64,000 nt of DNA from Warburgia ugandensis (GCA_035236585.1 CP141132.1:42969880-43033879), one strand, 5' to 3'. Shown: positions 32,928 through 45,844, counted from the first letter of the stretch. The notes: a model not told the origin generated them from the letters alone. Translations and numbers: made by a program.

Positions 32928-33969
32928 AGATTTTAGTGCATAATCACTATATTTCATGAATTTTGGTACTTATTGCTATTTTTATTTTGTTAGAAATTGG
33001 AAAAAGAAGAATTCAAGGAGGATCTCAATTAGGATAGCCAAAATTTTATTTTGAGTGAATTATAGGGAAGATATCTTCTATTTCTTTTTAATCACAATTC
33101 ATTTAAAAATGGAAGTAATAATACAGGTCAAGGGTGGACCATCGTAACCTAGAAGTAGAGGTGGAATGTAAATGGTCCTAGCCTTGTATGAGAAGACTTT
33201 ATCCCGAACCCCACTATGAGCAATCTTAACTCGTAAGATTACTAGATTAGGGTTTGCATTTTTAGAGTAAATTTGCTTTGTTTGGTAGTATAATTGCTTA
33301 TAGAAAGCATATTTTATAATTGTTGCATTTTAGAGTTTGCATTAGTTTATTATTTTTCATTGCATTCTTAGGGCATGTTTATTGTTTTAAGGTGATTTTT
33401 ATGTTGATTGAATTGTCATGGAGTGAGGACATTAATTAGTAAGGGCACTTGACCACACAAGATCAAGGGTGAATTTAATCACCACCTCTTGGCCCACCTA
33501 AGATAATCCCCACAAGCATGCAACCTATGCCCTTCATTGACTTCTATTGAGGTTTAAAGGCCTCTTAACAAGAGGATTGTATTAACCACTTTAGAGGAGA
33601 ACCTAATTGGTAAGTAGTAGTCAAATTTGAAAGAGAAGAGGAGCAATAGATTAGGCTAATATAAAGCATCGACCCAATACAAGTTCAAGAAAATCAAAAT
33701 ATTTCTGCATGTTAGCCTTAGAGGATTGCGTCCTTTGTTTGTACATCGGCACTTAGTTGCATAATTTAGGGCAATTTTTCTTATAAAAAAATCCAAAAAC
33801 AAAAAGATCTTTAATTGTATACTTTTGGATATGCAACAAAACTGGGAGGTTAGTCAAGTATGACCAAAAAGTCATACAATCAGACCAGCTACCACTAATG
33901 ACTGATCAATGATCAAGGTGTAACTCACCCTATGATAGTATTAGAGGTGATCAAGGCCCTCCACTCATC
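32928..33969 (+). mobile_element. Leader of nested plus-strand element
   Basis: Non-coding stretch between the LTR and gag. It shares wording, in the opposite orientation, with the leader at 26884-28094, for example gtaagggcac near 33440 and ggtgattttt near 33394. The expected primer site TGGCACCGTTG is replaced by TAGTGCATAATC. Confidence 0.7.
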
Positions 33970-35020
33970 ATGAATGAGTACCCACTATCTTTAATTGATT
34001 ATGAATATCAGTCTCCACAAAGGAGGAATAATCATCCACAATTGCAAAGAGATTGGAGAAGGAATGGAAATAGGGAGTGGGACCAACAGAGTGATCATGG
34101 AGACAATGATGTCTATCAAAATCTTCATGGAAGAACTTTAAGAGATTACCTTCAACCTACACACACTGTACACCATCTTATGTCATTCTTCCTTAGAATG
34201 CTAGTGCACGAGAATTAAAAATGAGAGTAATCCAGTGACCTCCCAAATTCCATGGGTTAGACAGTGAAAGTGCTTATTAACACCTTAAAGAGTTTGGTAA
34301 GGTATGTAGTACCCAACAAATGCAAAACATTGGTCTAGATACTATTAGGCTTAAGTCATTCCCTTTCTCTTTAAAGCAAAAAAGCAAAAATTTGGTTTAA
34401 TGCACCACTAGAAAGTTCCATAAGGACCTGAAATGAAATGACTAGTGAATTCTTAAAAAAAAATTCCCTACACATAAAACAAATACACTTCGCTATAAGA
34501 TAATCAACTTTACCCAAAAGGACAAACAATCATTCTACCAATGTTGGGAAAGGTTCAAAGATCTATTACTCACATGCCCACACCATGGCTATAAACCATA
34601 GCATATTATCAGCTTCTTTTATGAAGGACTTAATTCTGACATGTGTAAGTTTGTAGAGATGATGTGCAATGGTATCTTTCTGAATAAACAACCAGATGAG
34701 GCAGAAGAGTATTTGGAATGTCTAGCTAAAAGTGCACAGATCTGGCCTGAATAAAAAAGGGTAGAATATCTAGATAGACCTAGGCCCACTACAACATCTA
34801 CTAGGAGAGGCATGTAAGCCATGTTTGAAAAAGATGAACTTAATGCCAGAATAGCAACCCTAGCTAGAAAAGTGGAAGCCATAGAAATGGGAAAGAAAGA
34901 CTCAAATAAGGATGAAGAAGTGTGTAGCATTTATTAAAGTATTGCCTATCTTACTTAGGAATGTCCTACCATTCTAGCATTTCAAGAATTACTTCATGAT
35001 CAGGCTAACGCACTTAATTT
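33970..35020 (+). pseudogene. gag: gag relic of nested plus-strand element
   Basis: It begins with MNEYPLSLIDYEYQSPQRRN and GRTLRDYLQPT, typical of the N-terminus of Athila-type gag. The frame breaks at about 34150, after which capsid text is scattered over frames (for example KAKIWFNA near 34384). A readable block near 34615-34740 encodes LYEGLNSDMCKFVEMMCNGI and FLNKQPDEAEEYLECLAKSA. A cysteine knuckle appears only as remnants near 34922-34970 (VCSIY and ECPTI). The region 35020-35830 is the lysine-rich spacer, partly open at 35320-35796 (SKERDPTPLVEPCPIPAPFS). Confidence 0.85.
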
Positions 35021-35829
35021 GTAAAAGACATTTCTCCCCATATTCAGAGACATATAATCCTAACTGGAGAAATCATCCAATTTTTAGTTGGAGAAATGAA
35101 CCAACTACTAATGTCTCACAACTAGGCCCATACTAGCCTCATCAATAAAACCAAGGACTACATGCTCCGCCCCCATGCCCAACTCATCAACCTCCTTATT
35201 CTGGACTTTACTTGCCCCCACCCAAAAGGCCTGTAGAGGATAATATCAATTAGCACATTCATCTTAATTAGAAGTTCAACTAAAACAAACCAACCAGTTT
35301 GTGAATGAAATAAAAAAATATGATGAGTCAATGGATGCAAAATATGGAAAAAGGAAAGTTTCTAGCTCAACCACAAGCAAACCCTAAGGGTGTGCATGCG
35401 GTTAGCAATAATACACATAATGCATCATCAAGCTCTACCATGGAAGAGACTAAGGTTGTCACCATTCTTAAGAGTGGTAAAATAATTGAGAAAGATGATC
35501 CCTAAATGACTGGTAAGGTAGAAAACCCACTAAAAATAAAGAAAAAATCTAAAGAAAGGGATCCCACTCCACTTGTTGAGCCGTGTCCTATCCCTGCTCC
35601 ATTCTCTCAAAGGTTGTGTCAAGTCACAAAAAGTACCATTAATGATGATATTATGGAGATATTCAAGCAAGTCAAGATCAACATACTGATCTTAGATGCA
35701 ATAAAACAAATCCCATCATATGCCAAATTCTTAAAGGATTTATGCACAATCAAAAGGAAATTGAATGTGAAAAAGAAGGCATTTGTGAACAAGTAAGTTC
35801 AATTCTTTAGCACCACACACTCCAAAAAT

Positions 35830-36225
35830 ACAAGGATCCAAGTTGTCCTACTCTCACTTGCATTATTGGCAACCATAAGGCCTTACTAGATCTTGGATCC
35901 AATGTTAAATTGTTACCTTACATAGTCTATGTTCAAATAGGACTAAGAGACCTCAAGCCAATATCCATTACATTCCAACTAGCTGATAGATTAGTGGTAA
36001 TACCTAGGGGCGTAATAGAGGATGTGTTAGCCCAAATAGAACAATTCTTTTTCCTAGTTGATTTCTAAGTTTTGGACAAACAACTAGCACTGAATGTGTA
36101 GCAAGAAATTCCTGTCATCCTTGGACGTCCATTTTTGGCTACATTCAATGCCTTTATAAATTGCAAAAATAGTGTCATGAAGTTTTCATTTAGCAACATG
36201 ACACTATAATTGAGCAAATTTGATA
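35830..36225 (+). pseudogene. pro: Aspartic protease relic of nested plus-strand element
   Basis: It reads IIGNHKALLDLGSNVKLLPY with the catalytic aspartate codon at 35889-35891. It continues with IPRGVIEDVLAQIEQFFF, a stop, then IPVILGRPFLATFNAFINCK and SFSNMTL. The active-site motif is DLGS, so this copy kept its catalytic residue, but stops near 36066 and 36207 disable it. The blocks and their order equal those of the minus-strand copy at 24782-25165. Confidence 0.85.
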
Positions 36226-37300
36226 TCTGTAAGCAACAAGAGAGATCTCAGATGACTTGCAATGTGTCAATATGATAAATTTATTCATGGAAGATCATTC
36301 TCCATCATCTTCCTTGTCGAATACACTTAAGGCCTATTTAGCCTAGTTCAATGAATTTAATGAGGATGAATTAATAAAGGAAGTTAATGCCTTCCTTGAT
36401 TCTTTGCCCCCTATGGACATAGAAAGATGGAAACCTCATTTCGAGGAACTTCTATGGAGGGAGTCCACTCCCATTCCATCCTTAGTTGAACCTCCTAAGA
36501 TAGATTTGAAACCTCTACCTTCTAAACTCAAATATGCCTATCTAGGAGATGAAGAAACTTTTCCTATTATAATTACCTCTTAGTTGGAAAAATCTCAAGA
36601 GGAACAATTGATCAAAACCCTTAGAGAACACAAAAGTGTAATAGGATGGACCTTAGCGGACATTAAAGGTATTAGCCCTTTAATATGCAATCAAAGAATC
36701 TACTTAGAGGACGATGCTAAACCATGTTGTTAGCTATAGAGAAGGTTAAATCCTAATATGAAAGATGTGGTTGGAGCAGAATTCCTTAAATTGCTTGATG
36801 TGGGAATCATCTATCCTATAAATGTTGGCAAATGGGTGTCCTACTCAAGTAGTTCTAAGGAAATTTAAAGTGAAAGTGATCATTAATGTTAATAATGAAT
36901 TAATTCTTATTAGAGCTACCACTGGCTGGCGTATGTGCATGGATTATAGAAAATTGAATGATGTCACTAGGAAGGACCATTTTCCTTTGCCTTTTGTTGA
37001 TCAAATGTTAGAAAGGAATGCAGGACATTAGTATTACTATTTTCTAGATGGTTATTTAGGGTATAACCAAATAGAAATTGCACTTGAGGATTAGGAAAAG
37101 ACCACTTTTACATGTCCTTTTGACACTTTTTCTTACAAAAGTAATGTCATTTGGATTACGTAATGCTCCTGTTACATTTCAAAGTTGCATGTTGAGCATT
37201 TTTAGTGATATGGTAAAGAGAATTTTAGAGGTTTTCATGGATGACTTTTTTGTTTTGGTGATTCCTTCAACACATACTTGAAAATCTAAGAAAAGTCTTA
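36226..37300 (+). pseudogene. pol: Linker and reverse transcriptase relic of nested plus-strand element
   Basis: The linker has LKPLPSKLKYAYLGDEETFP and LREHKSVIGWTLADIKGISP. RT shows RRLNPNMKDVVGAEFLKLLD and VGIIYPI; after a disrupted stretch, TGWRMCMDYRKLNDVTRKDH and FPLPFVDQMLERNAGH (36822-37031); and then FGLRNAPVTFQSCMLSIFSD. The active-site motif FMDDF lies at 37234-37248. At least one frameshift separates the fingers from the palm (near 37080) and stops are present at 36733 and 37035. All core RT blocks are there, so this is a decayed but nearly full-length domain. Confidence 0.87.
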
Positions 37301-38030
37301 AATCATTGTGAAAAAAAGAACCTAGTTCTTAATTGGACGAAATGTCATTTCATAATTTCGAAGGGAATTGTCCTTGCCACATAGTGTCATCCCAAGGTAT
37401 AGAGGTAGATAGACCCAAAGTTGATCTAATTACAAATCTACCCATCCCCAAAATTGTTAGTGACATTTGCTCATTCCTAGGTCATGTAGGATTCTATAGG
37501 AGGTTTATTAAAGATTTTAGTGCTATATCGAGATCATTGTGTCACCTCCTCACAAAGGATACCCCTTTTGAATGAACTGTTGAGTGTCAGAAAGCTTTTA
37601 TAAAGTTGAAAGACAAGTTAAGCACTACACCTATTATGCAGCCACTTGATTGGAGCCTTCCCTTCGAAATCATGAGCGATGGTAGTGATTATGTTGAAAG
37701 AATTGTACTAGCACAGAGAAAAGAGAAAAATCCATATGTCATCTACTTTGCAAGTAAGACCCTAAATAGCACCCAAATGAATTATTTCATTATGGAGAAG
37801 AACTCTTAACAGGTTGTCTTCACATTGGATAAGTTTAGGTCTTCCTTAGTTGGATCTAAAATAGTCATCTTCACTAATCATTTGGCCCTTAAGTATCTTC
37901 TTTCCAAGAAAGATGCTAAGCCTACATTAATTAGATGGATTCTTTTACTCCAAGAGTTTGACACTGAGATAAAAGATACAACAGGAGTAGAGAATTTGTA
38001 GCTGGCCACTTGGCTCGCTTAGTCCTAACA
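37301..38030 (+). pseudogene. pol: RNase H and connection relic of nested plus-strand element
   Basis: The connection reads HIVSSQGIEVDRPKVDLITN and SFLGHVGFYRRFIKDFSAIS. The RNase H domain has LKDKLSTTPIMQPLDWSLPF, EIMSDGSDYVERIVLAQRKE, PYVIYFASKTLNSTQMNYF, then after a stop FTLDKFRSSLVGSK, FTNHLALKYLLSKKDAKPT and LIRWILLLQEFDTEIKD. In the usual YTDHAAL motif the aspartate codon is replaced by Asn (TNHLAL), so a catalytic residue appears lost. The end of the domain is frameshifted near 37985-38010. Confidence 0.83.
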
Positions 38031-38269
38031 AAACCTTTGGATAAGTTGCCAATTAATGATACTTTCCCTGATCAGAAAATATTTCATGTGTCCCATCCTT
38101 CCTAGTTTGATGATATTGAAAACTATTTAGTCACAGGGAAGATTCTTAAACATTGGGACAAATTATAGAAGCAAAAATTCTTTTCAATGTTAAGCACTAC
38201 TTCTGGGATGATCCGTATTTGTTAAATACTACCTAGATCAAATACTTAGGAGATGTGTCCCCGACTTAG

Positions 38270-39245
38270 AGCAACATAGTGTCATCTCCTTTTGTCATTC
38301 AGAAGCATATGGTGGACATTTTTCTACACAGAAAACTGCTGCAAAGATTTTGGAGTGTGGTTTCTACTAGTCATTGTTGTTTAGAGACACACACATGTTT
38401 TGTAAATCATATGAGAGATGTCAAAAGTTAGGAGGAATAACCCGTAGGAATATGATGCCTTTAAATCCTATTCTTGTTATCAAAGGTTTTGATTTCATAG
38501 GGCCATTCCCACCTTCTTTTAGCTTCATTTATATCTTATTGGTTGTAAACTATGTATCCAAATGGATTGAGGTTGTCCCATGTAGGCATAATGATGATAA
38601 AATAGTTATTAAATTCTTGAAAGAAAACATTTCTTCTAGATTTGGGACCCCTTGAACCATTATAAGTGATAACGATAAACACTTTTGCAACAAAGTATTT
38701 GAAGCACTCATGAAAAAGTATAACATTACCCATAAAGTTGTAATATTGTATCACCCACAAATAAATGGATGAGTAGAAGTATCTAATAAGATATAAAATA
38801 AATTCTTCAAAGGACTATTAATCTGGATCATAAGGATTGGTCTCTTAGATTGACTAATGAGCTTTAGGCTTACAAGACTACACATCGAACCCCGATTGGT
38901 GTGTCTCCCTATCATATCGTATACAATAAGGCTTGTCACTTGCTTATGGAATTAGAACATAGAGCCTTCTAGGCAATAAATGCCTTTAATTTCAACATAA
39001 ATAAAGTTGTCTCACAGAGGAAACTCCAACTCAATGAGTTGGAGGAGATTAGGCAAGAAGCTTATATGAGTAATAGGATATATAAAGAAAAGATGAAAGT
39101 TTTTCACGATAAAACCATAATGAGAAAATGATTTACTCCAAATCAGAAGGTTCCATATGGGACCATCGACATTGATGAAGCTAGGATTGGCTATACTTTT
39201 AAAGTGAATGGTCAACATTTAAAGCCTTTTCTAGAATATGAGAGT
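38270..39245 (+). pseudogene. pol: Integrase relic of nested plus-strand element
   Basis: Zinc-binding remnants include FCKSYERCQKLG. The core shows FDFIGPFPPSFSFIYILLVV (aspartate at 38491-38493), KFLKENISSRFGTP, then after a stop TIISDNDKHFCNKVFEALMK (aspartate at 38668-38670), and VEVSNK with the glutamate codon at 38776-38778, just after a stop at 38770. All three D-D-E residues are thus still encoded. The C-terminal part has PIGVSPYHIVYNKACHL, ELEHRAF, QRKLQLNELEEIRQEAYMSN and finally FKVNGQHLKPFLE. There is no chromodomain. Multiple stops prevent function. Confidence 0.87.
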
Positions 39246-40935
39246 CCATAAGTTGAGTCCAAAACTTTGGAGGATTCTATTTATCAGGATTGAGTGGATC
39301 TGATCTCTCTGAATTATCTTTTGTACTTTTCATTGATTTTTGCATCACTTATATTCATCTTAGGTCCTACTTTTTAAACATTAGGGACAATGTTTCTTCT
39401 AGGTTGGGGTTGTAGAATTCTAACAATTTTACGTTTTTTTTAGTTTTTTTAGTTGATTTCTTTAATTTTAAAAAAATAATAAAATTTGAAAATTTATGTT
39501 AATTCCTACACAATGATGAGAATTGCATTTTCTAATGTATAGTCTAAATAATTTTGAATTATTAATGAAATTGAGCATGATTAATTCATCATTTTACTAT
39601 TTTCTAAAGTATTCCACTAAAGTTAAGTCCCAAATCACATCTGTACATACAGTTGCATATACTTAGTCTAAATTGATAAGTAGTTATAACTTAAAGATCC
39701 TAAAGAAATTTAGTGGAGACTTACAACCTAAGTGAGTTTTAGAGCCATTCAATTCTTTTAAGAGGTTATAAATGTTCCAAATTTTTCTTCAACATGCTTA
39801 AAGAAAATTTTATCCCATCGAATCATAAATTTGGCTAATTACCTAAATTATTAGACTATTATCTTTAAAATTCTGGAAGTTCATTGAATTTGATAGATTA
39901 TAAGAGACCTAGAAAATGATTGAGGACATCCTTGTTATTAACCTAGGGACATAAAGCCTACCCAAAAAGTATTTTTATCACTAGTTAGCTAATTTGGGCC
40001 TTTTATATAAGCCTTTTCTTTTCTCACCCAATTTATTCTTTGCCCATAGTAACCCAATATAAATTATCCATTACCTATTTTCTTTAAAAGATAAGATAAA
40101 GATGAATGAAGATGTACTTTTTGTTGCAATAAAAGTAGAAAAGTGAATAACAAGAAAAGAAACATTCTTCAAAGAGATTCAAAAGTGCTAAAAAAAAATA
40201 GAGAGAGAAGAAAAGTACTAAAAAAAAGTGTTTGAAGAATGTAGAAAAGTGAAAAAAGCAATATTCACTTCAAGGAAAATAAAGAAGAATAGTCAAATTT
40301 AGTAGAAGACCTCTACTTATTTTTGAAGAAACATTGAATACCCTTTCTTTGGTACCCTTGTCCTAGTTGAAGACCAATTGATTCTAGGATGAATTAGTCT
40401 TGAGGAGGATCTGAATTAATAGGATTTAAAGAGTAGTACTTTTAAATATTCAAAGGTAATGTCATCTTATCTATTCTAAAGGGATCAAAACTAAATTCCT
40501 TAGCAACTCCCATTCTTCATGAATATATATGAGATAAATTTGCTTTTATTTACTTTGCTTACATATTTAAAAGATAGATATGATTTAAACCTTTATTTTG
40601 AGAGATTCTATTTCTGATTGTATGTCATTAATGAGGATTAAGGTCAAACATATTTTAGATTGAGTTCAAAAGTTAGAAGTCTACTTAGTGATAAAGATTA
40701 TTCTTTATGTAGACTATATACATGCATGCTCACTTTGAGATCTGAGCTTAAGTGGAATGTTTTTAGCATATGAGTAGGATTTTGAATTCGTCATTCATTT
40801 TTATTAGTTTACTAAAATTGATAGATTTATTGTAGATAATTCTCTAAGAAAAAAGTTGAGATGACTTGAAAATAATTTTTGGAATTTGGTTTTTGCATAT
40901 TTTGCTTAGGAGTAGTAAAATGCTGGTTGGGAGTG
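39246..40935 (+). mobile_element. 3' UTR and polypurine tract of nested plus-strand element
   Basis: Non-coding. ACATTAGGGACAATGTTTCT followed by a GGTTGGGG patch (39380-39410) matches the equivalent position of the other UTRs. An A/G-rich stretch with repeated AAAAGT words lies at 40080-40300. The UTR ends with CTGGTTGGGAGTG (40923-40935), the polypurine tract adjoining the 3' LTR. Confidence 0.75.
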
Positions 40936-42720
40936 TGTTAAGTATTCAATTTTAGCCAAAATACCAAATTAGATAATCTCGTCAATCAATTTTGAAAATT
41001 TTCTTAAAATTTCGTATTTTATCTCCAAATGACCATCCAACCTTTGATTTGTAGAATATAATAGCCAAATGATCATTATAACCATTCAAATGTATAACTT
41101 ATGGTTTAGATGGTTCTAATTTAGTCCTATGTTGTGCAGATTAACCAAATTGAAATTAGACAGACCACATCAAGAAGGAGACAATTGCTTGGAAAGAGAA
41201 GAAATTGAAGATAAATAGAAAATTAAGTACAAAAGTTGGATAAGAGATAAGAAATGGAGTTTGAATAAAAATCAAACTCCTTTAGAAAATATATAAAAAG
41301 GGGAAGAAGGTTGAAGAAAAAACAAAAGTTGGAGGTGGTAATTCTCTCTCTAACTCTTCTTTTCCTCCCATCTCTTTCTCAGTCAGTCTCTCTCTCTTTC
41401 AAGTTTCACTGTACTCCTCTCTCTTAGCTTCTCTTCTCCCTTCTCTATTTCACTTTTCCTTCTCTCTCTCACTTTCTCGTTCTCCCTCTACATGACAATT
41501 CTATCTCTTTGTACTCACCTCTTTGCTCTAGCACCAATGTAGCACTACATGGTATTGGATCACATAGTCCCATCTCCTCCTTCTCCCCTTCATTATCTTA
41601 GCCTAGTTCTAGGAGGCAACCGAACCAAGTGACGTAGCCTAAACTAGCCATCGACCGAACCACTCCCCATCACCAATCTCTCCTCTCTCTTCTCCTTCAC
41701 TCTCCTTATTCCTCCTCTCTTTTCTTCTTTTCCCTGCTTCTCCTTCCTCTCTACTTCACCTCTTTCTTTCTCCCAGTTATCTCTCATTGTTTGTCTACTA
41801 AATGCATCACACTAGCCAGCAAGCACCCTCCTCTCTTCTCTATCTACATCACTGCCTTATCAGCAAGACACAAATCGGAAACCCCTGTCTTTTTATCAGT
41901 CCAGCTAGCTCGCCCTCTCTCCTACCAACCCGCTTGAGCAGGATCAATGAGCACCCTCCTCCTCTTCTTCCCTGCATCTTCGACCCCCTACTTCACTGTC
42001 TTCTATGGAAATTTCACTAGTTTTCATTTAAAATAAAAAATTTGGAAAAATTCAACTTTTACCCTTTAGCCTTTAAATATAATTTCTTTTGTTACCATAA
42101 TTTATTTACATCTTGTTCTTATCCCAATTCTACTTTATCCCTTTTTGTGTATCCAAGAATTGTGTAATCCAAGGCTGTTTTATTAAAGCTTAAACCTAAC
42201 CAATGGTTTAGCTATAACAAATAGGATCACTTCAATTTTTTTTTATCTATTTCTCATTAGAATTCTAATTAATCTTCATATCTTATTCTTAGGACATCTC
42301 CTAGTTGATTTAGCGGTTTTGATTTTCAATCTAAAATCCAGAGATTGCATCTAAGTCGTCCAAAGTCCATAATCATTCTTTAGCTAGATCATCTAAATTT
42401 TGGGGAATCTGCTTAATCCAGCCATTGGATCTTTAATAAAAAAATATCAATGTGAGATTAATGAAGGCTAATCAATGTTTATGATATTAGATTTGAAGAT
42501 TTTTTACATAATCAAGGCAGGAAAGTAGAACTTAATTTTCTGTCTTTTTGAATTTGAATTTCTATAAATTTCATTGGTTATATATATTTTAGTTTACACT
42601 TCATTGTTATTTAATTTTTATTTAAACTCTATTCTTTTAAGTCGAGTCCCCGTGGGATTGACCCGTACTTACTTCAACTACACTACAATAGCTCATGCAC
42701 TTACAATAAAACAATCAACA
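40936..42720 (+). repeat. 3' LTR of nested plus-strand element
   Basis: About 1.79 kb, from TGTTAAGTATTCAATTTTAG to ACAATCAACA. A TATA box (TATATAAAAA, 41290-41299) precedes the pyrimidine-rich block 41340-41990. It pairs with 31193-32927. The open frame at 41802-42020 is a by-product of the pyrimidine block. Confidence 0.9.
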
Positions 42721-42977
42721 AATATGCATGAGATTTTATGATATTTTCTTATGTTTTTAAAAAAATAATTTAAAAATTTTTGAGTTTTTAAGGTCAAAGT
42801 TTCTTTGCTATGTTGAGAATTGGATTGTCAAAAGCTCAGTATTTCCACTACTTTAACCTCTTAACAGGAATGCATAAGGTTAATTTTGCAGTGTATTCAT
42901 GTCTTGAAGTGTTTGGTGGTAGTTAAATCTCAGAATACGATTAAACATAGTACATAAGGCCAAAGGAAAGAAAAGTT
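42721..42977 (+). mobile_element. 3' UTR of outer element, second part
   Basis: It resumes the UTR interrupted at 31192 and continues at 52050. Its last 17 bases (42961-42977, caaaggaaagaaaagtt) are repeated with one mismatch at 52050-52066 and form the target duplication of the SINE. Confidence 0.7.
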
Positions 42978-43124
42978 AAAGGGGTAGCCCCAGTGCACGA
43001 AGTTCCCACCTATGAGAGGTCCAGGGAAGGAGCCGACCACATGGCCCTAAAGTACATAGCCTTACCTTGCATTTTGCAAGAGGCTGGTTCCACGCCTTGA
43101 ACCCGTGACATCAAGGTCACATGA
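42978..43124 (-). mobile_element. Au-type SINE, 3' part (interrupted)
   Basis: A tRNA-derived short interspersed element, read on the minus strand. The 3' body has GGTAAGGCTATGTAC, GTGGTCGG, GACCTCTCA, GGGAACTTCGTGCAC and GGGGCTACCCCTTT, the layout of the plant Au SINE. The internal RNA polymerase III B box reads GGTTCAAGGCG (plus-strand 43093-43103). The SINE is split at CATGA by the family-L element and its 5' part lies at 52017-52049. The total of about 180 bp equals the usual length of this SINE. Confidence 0.85.
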
Positions 43125-45844
43125 TGGAACGCCCGAGCAATTTACGCTATTTTGGACATTCTATAAGAAATGAACTATGTTGAATGTTTTACCTTATTTA
43201 AAATATTAAATGAAGGAATTTGTCAAAAAAACATGGTACCATTAGATTCTACTCGAAAAATGGAATCCAATGCCTCAAAGAACACCAAAAATGGAGTTCG
43301 TATGAAGAAGTTACAACCGTTTAAAGATCAAGGGCAGTTCTGTAATTTAAACAGAAAAACGAAAAAGAATGAAAACACTATGGGGCCGTTTTGATAAGGA
43401 CACCCCCTGTCGTCTTCCACCTCCAGATTTCTCCAGAAACCCTCCTTTCATGATTTTTCTAGAAAACACAGGAGAAATGGAGGCACCGCCATTGAGGGGC
43501 ACCGCCTTCTTCTCCCTATAAATACCCCATCTCCCCCCTCTTCAAAATCATGTTTTTCCAGTCGTTCGGGACTGGGGTTTCTGACAAAAATTGGAAACCC
43601 AGTTCTCTGCGATTTTCGGCAACGGCCAGGCTTGAGTCAGGCCGGCCATTCCCGTCTTCCCATTCCCATCTCTTCCCTTTACGATCTTAGCATTGGGGTT
43701 TTCTCTTCACGAAATTCCAGTGACAGAGGGTTTTCAGAACCGGAACAGGCTCTACCACATGTGATAGGTGCTCCCCACGCTACCCAAGTAAGCCCCTCTT
43801 TCCCTTTCTCTCCGGTCTACTTTCCCCAGGCCAGATCCATACCGGATCTAGTTTTTTCCAGGCGGTCTTCCTAGTCGGAAAACAACCCAGCCGGTTTCAT
43901 CCGGCTCTGCACAAACAAAGGTGTCCCAGGGACGCCATGCTTCACCTGTGCCTGGGACTGGGTCCCTAGGATGGGTTCCAGGCGTACGACAATGCATACA
44001 CTATCCCTGGTGCGGCCTTCGGGTGTGTGCACGACATGGGGCATGGGTCCTGGCATGACCAGGATGCATGAGGTGCCCTGGGAGCTGAGACGCTCCATGC
44101 TACACCAAAGGTGCGTTCATGCGATGCCATCCAGGATGCGTGTCGTAGCGCGCCGCTTGAGCATGCATGTGCGCGTACAAAACGCGGTCCCTGGCACGGC
44201 CTTTGGGTGTGCACGCACGTGAGGCGGTCACGGTTCAACCAGGATGCACAGGTGTCCTGGGAACTGGCACACGCAGACCTAATGAGACTTTAAAGATAGG
44301 ATTAGAGGACAATTTATAGAGTTTAACTATTGAATAGTAGATCCATATCATAGGATCTAGCCTGACAATGAATTAGGCAAGGACCATGGACCCTAAAAGG
44401 CAGATCTAGCAATCTAATGTCTAAATAGATTGAAATTGATAAGGACTCCTTGTATCCATTCATAACCAGGAGTTTATAAATGAGACCCAAGGACGGGTTG
44501 AGTGATGCAGGACGTGACTCCAGGAGACTTTGAGGTAGGTGTTCTATCGCTAGTAGACTTTTGAAAAGAGCCATGACTGTTTTGAGAATGCATGTTTTAA
44601 GTATAACTTATATGACTTGATTAACATAACTTAATTTGATATATTACTTGTTTAGCATATAAATGAATTCAGCATGCATATGATAAATACATTATGTATA
44701 GACATGTTTTGCGAACGATTGCATAAATTGCATGATTTGTGGTTATTGAGTTTTGAAAAACTGCATGTCCTTGAAGGTTACCAAAAGATGCTGGGTAGGT
44801 AGTTGTGAGGGTCAGGCAGTTGTGAGGGACCCAAAGAGGACAGGTTTTGAAAAACGAGGTTTTTGCTTGTTTGATCTTATATGACTTGGGCTAATAAGCT
44901 CGTGGGTGCTATGCCGAGAGGTCTGGGTTGGCCTCCCAGCCTCTACCACTGTTAGGTGGAATGGGTACCACGCCCAAAAAGGGCATGTCCCTACGTCGAC
45001 TACATGTGGTACAGGGGGCTACCACTGGTGTCATGGCACTGGCTCAATGTGTCATATGCCCCGTGGAGGCTATGACTGAGTATCCTCAGGTACCCGAGGA
45101 CCACACGGCAGCAAGGTCGTGGGCATAGTGGGCCCTATGGTTTGAGGATTTACTTGCATTGTATATGCATGACATGAGGTTGGTCGACCATACCATATAT
45201 CCATGAGTTGGATTCAGTTGAGCTTCTTAAGCATATCATTATGTTTATGATATATATATATATATGATACTTTCGACTTGGATTATGCAATTCTTTAAGT
45301 CGTCAGTATTCTGATTCGACAATGGTTTTTAATATCGATATTGAACATGGTTGTTTAAACATGCACATGTTTTAAAGAGCATATGATTTTAAACATAGCA
45401 TGCATTGCAAAACTAGTAGTGATAGACTCCTACTGAGTATAGTATATACTCACCCTATCCTTAACATTTTTCATGGTAGTTCCATCCACGAGTAGTGGAC
45501 ACCTATGTTAGTGCTACGAGCAAGAAAAATCACAAGGAGACAATTATACATGTAAGTAAACACTCTACCCTATGGACATGTATTTGTATTTATTTACAGT
45601 TGGGCTGTGAGCTGTGACTGGATAGACCTGGGAAAAACATTTGTGATTTCTGAAGTTTTTTCAAAAACTACTTTGGTTATTGTGAAAGCAAATGACACTT
45701 GGGATTTTCAAAATGAGTTTAAAACTAAAGATTTTTCACTGCATTTTATGGTTTTTATAAAAATAGTTTTCAAATAGGGATGCATCCTGCCTTAGGAATT
45801 AGATATTGCATTTAAAAATGCATGAGAAAACCCGGGTCGTGATA
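43125..45844 (+). repeat. 5' LTR of complete family-L element
   Basis: It starts TGGAACGCCCGAGCAATTTA (the 3' LTR has TGTAATGCCTGAGCAATTTA) and ends CCCGGGTCGTGATA (the 3' LTR has CCCGGGTCGTCACA). U3 is about 390 bp; a GC-rich block spans about 43390-44290; an AT-rich tail with a TA repeat near 45248-45264 follows. Compared with the 3' LTR, many CpGs are changed to TpG or CpA. Open frames here are shared with other copies only because the DNA is homologous. Confidence 0.93.
43517..43524 (+). promoter_or_regulatory. TATA box of family-L 5' LTR
   Basis: TATAAATA followed by CCCCATCTCCCCCC, conserved in four LTR copies at about 390-400 bp from the LTR start. It would drive the genomic transcript of the element. 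Confidence 0.75.

Larger units (their letters stand above)
31193..42720 (+). mobile_element. Nested plus-strand Athila-type element
   Basis: An 11.5-kb element inserted in the 3' UTR of the outer element. It has LTRs at 31193-32927 and 40936-42720, both starting TGTTAAG and ending ATCAACA (5' copy ATCAACT). It is flanked by GATAT (31188-31192) and AATAT (42721-42725), a duplication with one mismatch. Internal order is leader, gag, protease, RT, RNase H, integrase, 3' UTR, polypurine tract. All coding domains are present but broken. The primer site is hardly recognisable (TAGTGCATAATCAC near 32933), so it could not prime efficiently. Confidence 0.9.

Noticed and set aside
34619..34930. 103-codon minus-strand frame
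   Set aside because: It lies opposite a recognisable plus-strand gag segment and is a shadow of it.
43093..43103. Independent tRNA gene suggested by the B box
   Set aside because: The cloverleaf is absent and the surrounding text is SINE body; the A box lies 9 kb away beyond an insertion and is decayed.
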